From NCBI GenBank assembly GCA_038249175.1, contig JBBRWP010000164.1:1-7273 (forward strand): 7,273 nucleotides of DNA. The letters run 5' to 3'. Under the pieces are notes generated by a model. That model was not told the origin of the DNA, ran no database searches, and saw only the letters and a program-made list of their open reading frames with translations. Of the stretch, positions 1 through 5,264 are shown in pieces (within the stretch, counting starts at the first letter, position 1; each line of letters begins with the position of its first letter). The stretch comes from JAEWSN01 sp038249175. GTDB lineage: Bacteria > Bacillota > Clostridia > DSM-8532. Position numbers and translations under genes: made by a program.

Positions 1-9
1 ATATTTATG

Positions 10-30
10 TATATCACTTTTAGCGATATA
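10..30. repeat. Short AT-rich inverted repeat at the window edge
   Basis: TATATC (10-15) and GATATA (25-30) are exact reverse complements around a 9-base spacer. A perfect TATAAT lies at 27-32, but no convincing -35 element sits 16-18 bases upstream of it. In such AT-rich sequence this may be chance, and no function is assigned. Confidence 0.25.
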
Positions 31-74
31 ATAGATAATATGATACCATCCTAAAAAGTCACTTAGTTGCTTTT

Positions 75-106
75 TGGTGCAAGTTATCGTTAGATAACTT
101 GCACCA
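75..106. repeat. Perfect 14-bp inverted repeat, operator or hairpin
   Basis: The arms TGGTGCAAGTTATC (75-88) and GATAACTTGCACCA (93-106) are exact reverse complements separated by GTTA. Neither side carries the downstream T-tract of an intrinsic terminator: the T run at 71-75 lies before the stem on the plus strand and would be an A run after it on the minus strand. It sits about 165 bases upstream of the regulator's start codon. A dimer-binding operator or a stable RNA hairpin are both possible. The repeat itself is certain; its function is not. Confidence 0.85.
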
Positions 107-124
107 GCATTCACAGAATGCTGG
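104..124. repeat. Second perfect 9-bp inverted repeat overlapping the first
   Basis: CCAGCATTC (104-112) and GAATGCTGG (116-124) pair perfectly around the loop ACA. The left arm shares bases 104-106 with the end of the preceding inverted repeat, so in RNA the two full stems compete over those three bases. No T-tract follows. Confidence 0.75.
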
Positions 125-140
125 GTAATCGTGTTGATTT

Positions 141-173
141 GTTCTGGATTGCAACATTGTTCCGGATTGCAAC
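141..173. repeat. Tandem 15-bp direct repeats, candidate regulator sites
   Basis: GTTCTGGATTGCAAC (141-155) and GTTCCGGATTGCAAC (159-173) differ at one base and recur with an 18-bp period. A weaker CTGCAAC follows at 178-184. The repeats contain the self-complementary TTGCAA. They lie about 100-130 bases upstream of the XRE/cobalamin regulator's start codon. Head-to-tail repeats are the operator type used by CarH-like proteins, so autoregulation is a reasonable inference, but it is not shown by the sequence. Confidence 0.6.
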
Positions 174-185
174 TTTGCTGCAACT

Positions 186-233
186 CCCCACAAGAAACCT
201 TGCAGGGGAAGGTCGTGAAACGACTTTCTGGGG
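186..233 (+). other. Possible structured leader with short nested stems
   Basis: CCCC (186-189) can pair with GGGG (230-233), AGAAA just inside with TTTCT, and GTCGT (212-216) with ACGAC (220-224) around GAA. The stems are short and interrupted. It does not match a riboswitch I recognise; in particular I see no cobalamin-riboswitch B12 box. Confidence 0.3.
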
Positions 234-239
234 TACAAT
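234..239 (+). promoter_or_regulatory. Candidate -10 element for the regulator operon
   Basis: TACAAT matches the -10 consensus at five of six positions and lies 31-36 bases before the proposed ATG. The hexamer 17 bases upstream (GGTCGT) does not resemble TTGACA. If this is the promoter it would be weak or activator dependent. The alternative CATAAT at 240-245 is no better supported. Confidence 0.3.
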
Positions 240-269
240 CATAATATACAAGTGAGAGAGGTGATCAGA

Positions 270-1199
270 ATGACTGATTTAGGTAACCGGTTGAAAAAGG
301 CAAGAAAAGCCATGTACATGACACAGCGTCAATTATCCGACGGCTTGGGTCTGGAGCAATCAGCCATTTCAAATTATGAAACGAATTTTCGTGTTCCTTC
401 TGCCTCTGCACTCAGGGAAATATCCAACATTCTGCAGGTGAGTCTTGATTTTCTCCTGGGAACGGATCAATACAAAACGAACAGCCCTCTACATTCTGAA
501 CCATTGTTTCATGAAAAAAGCGTTCAACCGTCCAACCAAGACAAATTAAATATCTCTGACTTACAGCAACCCTTGCTTACCTTGCTTATGCAGGGTTTAG
601 AAACTGAAGCAAGCGCCATGGTGCAAACGATATGGACGCAACATCCCGATTTGAATGATTTATTATCATGCATTTTCATTCCAACTCTGCATAAAATTGG
701 CGATTTATGGCAGGCTGGTTCAATCCATGAGGCACAAGAGCACTTCATGGTTTCTATGATTGACCGCTTGATTGGACATTTGAATTCGCTGATCATTCAT
801 TCAGAAAAAAAGCAGGAAACCGCCTGCTTTTTACTCCCCGGGGCTGAAGAACATGAATTAGGGTTAAAAATGGCTGACATGCTTTTTCAACAACATGGGT
901 GGCAAACAACCTATTTAGGAAGGAGTATTCCTTTTGCAAGCCTTGAGAAATTGTTCATCAGTATGCATTTTGACTGGCTGGTTCTTTCAGTGACTATGCC
1001 GAATCAGTGCAACAGCTGTGAGTATTTGATTCAAGCAATTAGAAAATTACCAGACGCTTATCGGCCAAAGATATTATTATCTGGTGCTGCAATATCAGAT
1101 GAACAGCATGCATTAACCACTTTACAGGCCGATTTGTATCTCCCTTCAATGGCAGCATTAAATCAATGGCTGGCTGTCACAATGCTTGAGCACTTATAA
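270..1199 (+). CDS. XRE-family regulator with CarH-like cobalamin-binding sensor domain
   Basis: Probable cytosolic transcription regulator of 309 aa. Residues 5-60 form an XRE/HTH_3 helix-turn-helix (TQRQLSDGLGLEQSAISNYE, then a region ending in the typical SLDFLLG). After a polar linker (about 66-95), residues 100-172 resemble the helical B12-binding cap domain and residues 183-302 the Rossmann-like B12-binding domain. W147 with E157-H158 forms the W-x9-EH cap motif of CarH/LitR proteins, and E193-x-H195-x-x-G198 is the ExHxxG motif, whose His is the lower cobalt ligand. CarH usually has a MerR-type domain, so the XRE head is unusual. Residue 148, just after the Trp, is Gln where Thermus CarH has the His that binds cobalt after photolysis. 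ATG at 270 is preferred over GTG at 252 because GAGGTGATC (258-266), complementary to the 16S tail, sits just before it and the GTG precedes that site. Light or adenosylcobalamin sensing is inferred. Confidence 0.85.
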   Translation: MTDLGNRLKKARKAMYMTQRQLSDGLGLEQSAISNYETNFRVPSASALREISNILQVSLDFLLGTDQYKTNSPLHSEPLFHEKSVQPSNQDKLNISDLQQPLLTLLMQGLETEASAMVQTIWTQHPDLNDLLSCIFIPTLHKIGDLWQAGSIHEAQEHFMVSMIDRLIGHLNSLIIHSEKKQETACFLLPGAEEHELGLKMADMLFQQHGWQTTYLGRSIPFASLEKLFISMHFDWLVLSVTMPNQCNSCEYLIQAIRKLPDAYRPKILLSGAAISDEQHALTTLQADLYLPSMAALNQWLAVTMLEHL

Positions 1200-1214
1200 A
1201 GGAGAATAGCCGAA

Positions 1215-1574
1215 ATGGCAGTCAGAAACGAGAGCAAGAACACAGTGCGCCTGATGACTATTCTAATAGGATTGGCCATCATTTCGGTCTTAGCCGGTCT
1301 GATCCTTGCAGTTCCCTATATCGAGGATCTTCGTGCCAATCAGGCACTGAAAAAAGAGGTGGCTTTTTTACGGCCGGAAGCCGATCCCAGCGGTTCATTC
1401 CAGGTGCAATTGCCTGTAGACCAGTCAATCGATGGACTATCAACGCTAACAGGCAGACCTGACGATAGTGTGTTGCCGGATAGCAATATGCAGGCTGAAC
1501 CTGATGCAACTGCAAACGGGGATACTTTCGCAACCAATGATCTTCTTGCATTGTTATATTGTCGCAAACAATGA
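1215..1574 (+). CDS. Small single-pass membrane protein of unknown function
   Basis: A 119-aa protein starting 15 bases after the regulator stop, with AAGGAG (1199-1204) ahead of its ATG, so the two genes are very likely co-transcribed. A basic N-terminus (residues 1-12) precedes one hydrophobic helix (about 12-34), then a short charged stretch (IEDLRANQALKKEVAFLR) and a Pro/Asp/Ser/Thr-rich tail. By the positive-inside rule the tail should lie outside the cell. I recognise no family. The last residues (LLALLYCRKQ) look unlike the preceding tail, and the +1 frame stays open to 1620, reading VANNDNMYKRVSFEISMEI, so a C-terminal frameshift or truncation is possible. Its position suggests a partner or target of the cobalamin regulator, which is inference only. 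Confidence 0.65.
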   Translation: MAVRNESKNTVRLMTILIGLAIISVLAGLILAVPYIEDLRANQALKKEVAFLRPEADPSGSFQVQLPVDQSIDGLSTLTGRPDDSVLPDSNMQAEPDATANGDTFATNDLLALLYCRKQ

Positions 1575-1580
1575 CAATAT
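1556..1580. repeat. Inverted repeat spanning the membrane-protein stop codon
   Basis: ATATTGTC (1556-1563) and GACAATAT (1573-1580) are perfect reverse complements around a 9-base loop. An alternative stem, CATTGTT (1549-1555) with AACAATG (1567-1573), overlaps it. It lies where the plus-strand operon meets the convergent activase remnant, but no T-tract follows, so it is at best a weak terminator. Confidence 0.5.
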
Positions 1581-1622
1581 GTACAAAAGGGTTTCATTTG
1601 AAATATCCATGGAGATATGACA

Positions 1623-2027
1623 TTATCCTCTGCTCACAGGAACATCTGTACCCGCTTGAATGGTTTTGATCCACCTGGTTACCGCTTCTTCGTCAGTAAA
1701 CGTTTTATTGTCCATCAATCCGGGCCGGCCAAGATGGCTGAGTTTCGATTCACCCAACGGATGGTAGGGCATGACATTGATGGCCAGCACATGTCGCATG
1801 CCGGAGGCTATTTTAGCGATGGCATGAAAGTGATCCATCCGGTCATTCATTCCGGGGATAATCGGGCAGCGCAGGATGATGGCAGCGCCCGCACCATCCA
1901 GTGAAATCAAATTATCCAAAATTGGCTGCAGGGGTGCGCCGGTATAGTGCAGATGCCGGGCAGCATCTGTTTCCTTCAAATCATAAAGGAAAAGATCAAC
2001 TGCCGGCAATGGATTCTTACAGTCCAT
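1623..2027 (-). pseudogene. Glycyl-radical-enzyme activase, C-terminal remnant
   Basis: About 130 codons read on the minus strand from around 2010-2027 to a TAA at 1623-1625. Full-length activases of this radical-SAM family (about 260-300 aa) generate a glycyl radical in a partner such as pyruvate formate-lyase or a diol or amine lyase. Recognisable C-terminal blocks are PAVDLFLYDLKETD, HYTGAPLQPILDNL, IILRCPIIPGMND and MPYHPLGESKLSHLGR. The N-terminal half, including the CxxxCxxC cysteines that bind the catalytic 4Fe-4S cluster, is absent, so the fragment cannot be catalytic. Upstream of about 2027 the reading frame continues only as the antisense of the epimerase gene. No glycyl radical enzyme gene is present, so its substrate class is unknown. 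The C-terminal end appears natural and the break lies just before the epimerase ribosome binding site. Confidence 0.8.
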
Positions 2028-2054
2028 ATAAGAAAAAATATAAGGAGAGAAAAA

Positions 2055-2627
2055 ATGGTAAAAATCAACAAGGATAAACCGGTTCTGGTGACCGGAGCAA
2101 ATGGCTATGTGGCAAGCTGGTTGGTCAAAATGCTGCTGAAAGAGGGGATGACCGTTCATGCCGCCGTCCGAAACCCAGATGATAAAAAGAAAGTAGCACA
2201 CTTGGATGCTATTGCTGAAAATGCGGCAGGAAAAATCAAATACTTTTCTGCAGATCTCTTGAAAATGGGTTCCTATAACGAAGCCATGACGGGCTGCGAG
2301 TTGGTGTTTCATACCGCATCTCCCTTTACATTCAATTTCACCGATGCTCAAAGGGATTTAATCGATCCGGCCGTCCTTGGTACACAAAATGTTCTTGAAG
2401 CCGCAAACAGAATACCTTCGGTAAAAAGGGTTGTACTGACAAGCAGCTGTGCAGCCATCTACTCGGATGGTACCGATGTCGCGAAAGCAAAAAACGGTAC
2501 GCTGACGGAGGAACTATGGAACACCTCCGCTTCACTGAAAGCCATTGAAGAAAGCCTGGAACAATTGCGCGACGGAAAGACTGTTGTCAAGACATTTGAA
2601 GAACTAGAGGCTATGGCAGATGAGTAA
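2055..2627 (+). pseudogene. Epimerase/reductase N-terminal half fused in frame to a RelB-like antitoxin tail
   Basis: An open frame of 190 codons with AAGGAGAG (2042-2049) before the ATG. Residues 1-162 match the extended short-chain dehydrogenase family of NAD-dependent epimerases and dihydroflavonol-4-reductase-like enzymes: VLVTGANGYVASWLV is the TGxxGxxA nucleotide-binding loop, followed by FHTASPF, GTQNVLEAA and VKRVVLTSSCAAIYSDG. In full-length relatives (about 330-345 aa) the NTSASL block leads into the catalytic YxxxK segment, which is missing. From about A163 the sequence changes to IEESLEQLRDGKTVVKTFEE and onward, resembling the C-terminal toxin-binding tail of a RelB/DinJ- or YefM-type antitoxin. 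The stop overlaps the YoeB start by 8 bases, as in genuine toxin-antitoxin pairs. The reductase cannot be active and the antitoxin lacks its DNA-binding half. The chimera could still be translated. Confidence 0.8.
2535..2545 (+). other. Rearrangement junction between epimerase and antitoxin sequence
   Basis: The epimerase-like sequence ends at SLK (codons 160-162) and antitoxin-like sequence begins at AIEESLEQL. The exact breakpoint cannot be set because SLKAIEE could belong partly to either parent. No insertion-sequence end or long flanking repeat is visible at the junction. Confidence 0.55.
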
Positions 2628-2881
2628 ACTGGTTTTCACCGAAAGGGCATGGAAAGAGTACTTATATTGGCAGGAACAAAGCGGTAGAATGATCAAGCGC
2701 ATCAATGCAATACTCAAAGATATTGAACGCAATGGCAATGATGGCATTGGGAAACCTGAACCGTTGCGGTATCAGGACGGATTGTGGAGCCGTCGAAATA
2801 GACGACTGCCACCGTTTGGTTTATCATTTATATGTAGATCGGATTGAAATTATCCAATGCAAGGGACATTATGATGATTGA
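2620..2881 (+). pseudogene. yoeB: YoeB-family mRNA-interferase toxin gene with one-base frameshift
   Basis: YoeB toxins are RelE-fold ribosome-dependent endoribonucleases held inactive by a partner antitoxin. The start reads MSKLVFTERAWKEYLYWQEQ, followed by GIGKPEPL and LWSRR, all strongly YoeB-like. As sequenced, the frame then derails and stops at 2847 after 75 aa. Removing one A from the run at 2796-2798 restores IDDCHRLVYHLYVDRIEIIQ followed by CKGHYDD, ending at TGA 2879-2881. That gives 86 aa, close to the usual 84-85. The Glu of KPEPL and the Arg of WSRR, equivalent to the E. coli catalytic residues, precede the lesion, while the C-terminal His-Tyr pair is lost. The gene follows the chimeric antitoxin with an 8-base overlap and GAGG at 2607-2610. 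A sequencing error in the A run is the main alternative to true inactivation. Confidence 0.9.
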
Positions 2882-2915
2882 TTGGATTGGGAAGATACAT
2901 AATGAAGTCAGTAGG

Positions 2916-2956
2916 AAAAACCCACCATGATAAACTGTATCTTGGTGGGTTTTTTT
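2916..2956 (+). terminator. Bidirectional intrinsic terminator
   Basis: CCCACCA (2921-2927) pairs with TGGTGGG (2943-2949), extended by the A run at 2916-2920 against the T run at 2950-2956. An inner GATA/TATC stem (2929-2932 with 2938-2941) shortens the loop. The plus strand ends in seven Ts. The minus strand also gives a T run after the stem, so the element can end both the YoeB transcript and the convergent decarboxylase-like remnant. Confidence 0.92.
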
Positions 2957-2976
2957 CTCTTAAATCCTAAAAGGCT

Positions 2977-3272
2977 CTAGTTAAAGGCAAACAAGGTTTC
3001 ATTAATCTCAAAAATGTTGTAAATGCCTTTTTCAATAAAATAAGAAACATGAGGAGGGGTCAGTCCAGTTCATGAATGACATTCCAGTTGAAAGGGTCAG
3101 GGCCTCCAAAGATGTGGGCCATATCAAATGCGTAGTGATCTTCAAAGTTCTCAACTGAACCATAGGCTTTGGTTAATTCATCATTCAGATTAGCGGATAC
3201 CCATCCATAGACCGGTGTTCTTCCGTGATTTTACCCACGAATTGTTTTTGCAACCAGTTCATTTGATTTCAT
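2977..3272 (-). pseudogene. Uroporphyrinogen-decarboxylase-like methyltransferase fragment, broken
   Basis: On the minus strand an ATG at 3270-3272, preceded by a G-rich GGGGGGA, opens MKSNELVAKTIRG. It then meets TAA at 3231-3233 (codon 14) and continues in frame as NHGRTPVYGWVSANLNDELT, then AYGSVENFEDHYAFDMAHIF and GGPDPFNW, up to a TGA at 3060-3062. A shifted frame from about 3063 reads LTPPHVSYFIEKGIYNIFEI, then NETLFAFN, and stops at 2977-2979 beside the terminator. The first block resembles the N-terminus of uroporphyrinogen-decarboxylase-superfamily proteins, which in anaerobes include corrinoid-dependent methyltransferases. At under 100 codons against roughly 340-380 for the family, most of the gene is missing, so an internal deletion accompanies the stop and the frameshift. 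The family assignment is from remembered sequence pattern and moderately sure; the gene being broken is clearer. Confidence 0.6.
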
Positions 3273-3275
3273 TGT

Positions 3276-3377
3276 AAAAATCCCCCCATCGCATGTGATA
3301 TCTTTGAATTTATCCGAAAGTATTGCGGTGGTTACGATAAAATGTCATGAAAGTATCAGATTGTCAACATGTTACCA
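3276..3377 (+). promoter_or_regulatory. Upstream region of the importer operon with paired GAAAGTAT repeats
   Basis: This non-coding stretch contains two exact GAAAGTAT copies (3316-3323 and 3349-3356) spaced 33 bases apart, about three helical turns, so both would face the same side of the DNA. They lie upstream of the predicted promoter, where an activator would bind. Related importer operons are often controlled by AraC-type activators that use direct repeats, but eight-base repeats in AT-rich DNA can occur by chance. Confidence 0.35.
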
Positions 3378-3406
3378 TTGTGAAGGCAGAATCGCAATTA
3401 TATACT
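3378..3406 (+). promoter_or_regulatory. Predicted sigma-A-type promoter of the ABC importer operon
   Basis: A -35-like TTGTGA (3378-3383; four of six consensus bases) is separated by exactly 17 bases from the -10 element TATACT (3401-3406; five of six). Transcription would start near 3413, leaving a leader of about 35 bases with the perfect Shine-Dalgarno AAGGAGG at 3433-3439. Confidence 0.6.
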
Positions 3407-3447
3407 CATGACAGTTCACACTGAATTTTTTTAAGGAGGATGAGCTC

Positions 3448-5130
3448 ATGAAGAAAAAAACCCTATCGATTCTGTGCCTGATTGTTTCCACCCTGCTTCT
3501 TCTCACAAGCTGCGGAGGGACAACGCCTGCTGCATCATCGACCCCCGCTGCGTCATCCACAACTGCTTCTGAGTCAGAAGTAACAGAACCGGTTCAGACG
3601 AATGGTCCCATGTCCAAGTATGATCCGCCCATCACCATCACCAGAGTGGTTCAGACCGATGACTCGTTGGAAACCAACGTCCTTACCAAACTCCCGGGTG
3701 AGACCCTCGATGACAACCGCTGGACACAACTTATCAGCGATGAACTTGGTATCAAAATCGTGAACACATGGATCGCCAAGGGTACCGATGAATTCAACCA
3801 GAAGTTCAATGTATCCATTGCTACAGGCGATATTCCTGACCTGGTCAACGTGAATGCAACACAGCTCAAGCAGCTCTCTGAAGCTGATTTGCTGGCTGAT
3901 TTGACAGATATTCTGCCAACTTATGCGACACCCCTTTCGAAAAAAATTATCGATGACGGTGGACCTGCCGCTCTTTCCATCGCTACGGTCGATGGAAAAC
4001 TCCTTGGTATTCCCAGAGTGAATGCCAACCATGAAAATGTGAATTTCATCTGGCTGCGTACGGATTGGCTGACTGCGTATGGCTTGCAGCCACCAAAGAC
4101 AATGGACGAATTTGAGAACATTCTCAAGGTCTTCGTTGAAAAAGGCAAACCCGGTACAGTGGGGATGGCGCTTCACAAGGACTTGTGGGGTCAGAACTAT
4201 GCTGTCCTTGACGGACTGTTCAATGCTTATCACGCCTATCCAAACAATTGGGTGGAAGTAAACGGGAAGATGGCGTACGGCAGTATACAGCCTGAAATGA
4301 AGGCGGCATTAACCAAGGTCGCTGACTTTTACAAGAAAGGCCTCATTGACAAAGAATTTGCAGTCAAGGATCCCGGCAAAGAATCTGAATTGACCGCATC
4401 TGGACTGAATGGCGCATTCTATGGCGCTCACTGGAACGGTTTGTGGCCCCTGCAAAACAACCGCACCAATGACCCGGCTGCAGATTGGCAGGCTTTCCCT
4501 ATCGTATCGGCAGATGACAAAGTCGCCATGACCCAGAGCAATGTTGGCACATCAGACTGGTTCGCCATAAGCAACGCCTGTGCGAATCCAGAAGCGGTGA
4601 TGAAGCTTTTCAACATGTATGTTAAGAAAACATTCGATCCTGAAAATCAGGAGTACGTGAAGTACAGCAATCCTCAAGGAACCGAAGGTGTCTGGAAACT
4701 CTCACCTGTCGTGACATATCTCGCTGTGAAAAATCTGGATAATTATCGAAATATCCAGGAGCCTTTGAAGAACAAGGATCCAGGCAAACTTTTCGGAGAG
4801 CAACTTGCGATGTATGAGAACTGCCTAAAATTTCTTAATGGAGACGAGCTCAATTGGGGCTGGTACAAAACCTTTGGCAAAGACAGTTCCTGGAGCGTTA
4901 CGGATCAATACGAAAGAGAAAATCGTGTTTTGCTCAGCGGATATGCAGGAGCACCAACGCCCACCATGGTCGAAAAGAAGACCACCCTTGATAAAATTCA
5001 AAATGAACTCGTCATCAAAATCATTATGGGTCAGGAGCCTGTCAGCGCATTCGACAAATTCGTGACAGACTGGCTGGCGCTTGGTGGCCAGGCGATCACC
5101 GATGAGATTAATGCAGAGCTGGGCAAGTAA
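3448..5130 (+). CDS. ABC importer solute-binding lipoprotein, LplA/YtcQ-like
   Basis: An extracellular sugar-type solute-binding protein of 560 aa that should capture substrate outside the cell and deliver it to the two permeases encoded downstream. Residues 1-21 form a lipoprotein signal peptide (basic MKKK, hydrophobic core) ending in the lipobox LTSC, with C22 as the lipidated cysteine. Residues 23-52 are a Ser/Thr/Ala-rich linker with a doubled TPAASS motif. The mature part shows family features such as SIATGDIPDLVNV (about 123-135), DLLADLTDIL and VDGKLLGIPRVNAN, with many aromatic residues typical of carbohydrate binding. The length suits the large LplA/YtcQ group rather than the 400-430-aa MalE type. 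AAGGAGG 8 bases before the ATG fixes the start. The substrate cannot be named; oligosaccharides are the usual cargo of this group. Confidence 0.93.
   Translation: MKKKTLSILCLIVSTLLLLTSCGGTTPAASSTPAASSTTASESEVTEPVQTNGPMSKYDPPITITRVVQTDDSLETNVLTKLPGETLDDNRWTQLISDELGIKIVNTWIAKGTDEFNQKFNVSIATGDIPDLVNVNATQLKQLSEADLLADLTDILPTYATPLSKKIIDDGGPAALSIATVDGKLLGIPRVNANHENVNFIWLRTDWLTAYGLQPPKTMDEFENILKVFVEKGKPGTVGMALHKDLWGQNYAVLDGLFNAYHAYPNNWVEVNGKMAYGSIQPEMKAALTKVADFYKKGLIDKEFAVKDPGKESELTASGLNGAFYGAHWNGLWPLQNNRTNDPAADWQAFPIVSADDKVAMTQSNVGTSDWFAISNACANPEAVMKLFNMYVKKTFDPENQEYVKYSNPQGTEGVWKLSPVVTYLAVKNLDNYRNIQEPLKNKDPGKLFGEQLAMYENCLKFLNGDELNWGWYKTFGKDSSWSVTDQYERENRVLLSGYAGAPTPTMVEKKTTLDKIQNELVIKIIMGQEPVSAFDKFVTDWLALGGQAITDEINAELGK
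3523..3558 (+). repeat. Two-copy 18-bp repeat encoding the TPAASS linker
   Basis: Two tandem 18-base units (3523-3540 and 3541-3558) each encode TPAASS and differ mainly at third codon positions. The repeat lies in the flexible linker just after the lipidated cysteine. Changes at synonymous positions imply an older duplication, or selection for the amino acids, rather than a recent slip. Confidence 0.7.
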
Positions 5131-5141
5131 ATCAAACCGCT

Positions 5142-5180
5142 CGACCGAATGGGAAGGCATGCCTTCCTATTCGGTTGTTT
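5142..5180 (+). terminator. Long intercistronic hairpin after the binding-protein gene
   Basis: Bases 5142-5157 pair with 5162-5177 in a 16-bp stem, with two G-U pairs, around the tetraloop CATG; the core is GGAAGG/CCTTCC. It begins 11 bases after the binding-protein stop. Only TTTCT follows, so it would terminate partially at most. Hairpins at this position in importer operons commonly protect the upstream mRNA or reduce read-through, giving more binding protein than permease. Confidence 0.75.
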
Positions 5181-5264
5181 CTATCAATGCGACTGACTGA
5201 CCACACATGGTGATCTTATAGACACTGGCAAACAACGACACCATCCTGTACAAGGAGTGATAAA

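Noticed and set aside
75..106. Intrinsic terminator of an upstream gene
   Set aside because: The T run precedes the stem on the plus strand and no T run follows it on either strand, so it lacks terminator geometry.
141..184. CRISPR array or replication iterons
   Set aside because: Only two and a half copies with a 3-base gap between the full ones, no spacers of CRISPR size and no replication initiator gene nearby.
1..251. Cobalamin riboswitch controlling the B12-binding regulator
   Set aside because: I looked for the conserved B12-box-like core and multi-stem layout and saw only short simple hairpins; a covariance-model search would settle it.
252..269. GTG at 252 as the start of the regulator
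   Set aside because: It lies upstream of and would translate through the near-perfect Shine-Dalgarno at 258-266, which is correctly spaced for the ATG at 270; no ribosome binding site precedes the GTG.
1617..1904. A 95-aa plus-strand open frame
   Set aside because: It is the antisense of the activase remnant, whose minus-strand translation shows clear family motifs; the plus-strand translation resembles nothing.
1947..2054. Earlier start for the epimerase fusion
   Set aside because: The added residues have no family similarity and overlap the activase remnant; AAGGAGAG directly precedes the ATG at 2055.
2028..2351. N-terminal extension of the minus-strand activase frame
   Set aside because: The residues upstream of about 2027 are the antisense of the epimerase coding sequence and lack the radical-SAM cysteines.
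3574..4233. A 219-aa minus-strand open frame inside the binding-protein gene
   Set aside because: It is a shadow of a well-supported lipoprotein gene, with no ribosome binding site and no recognisable domain.
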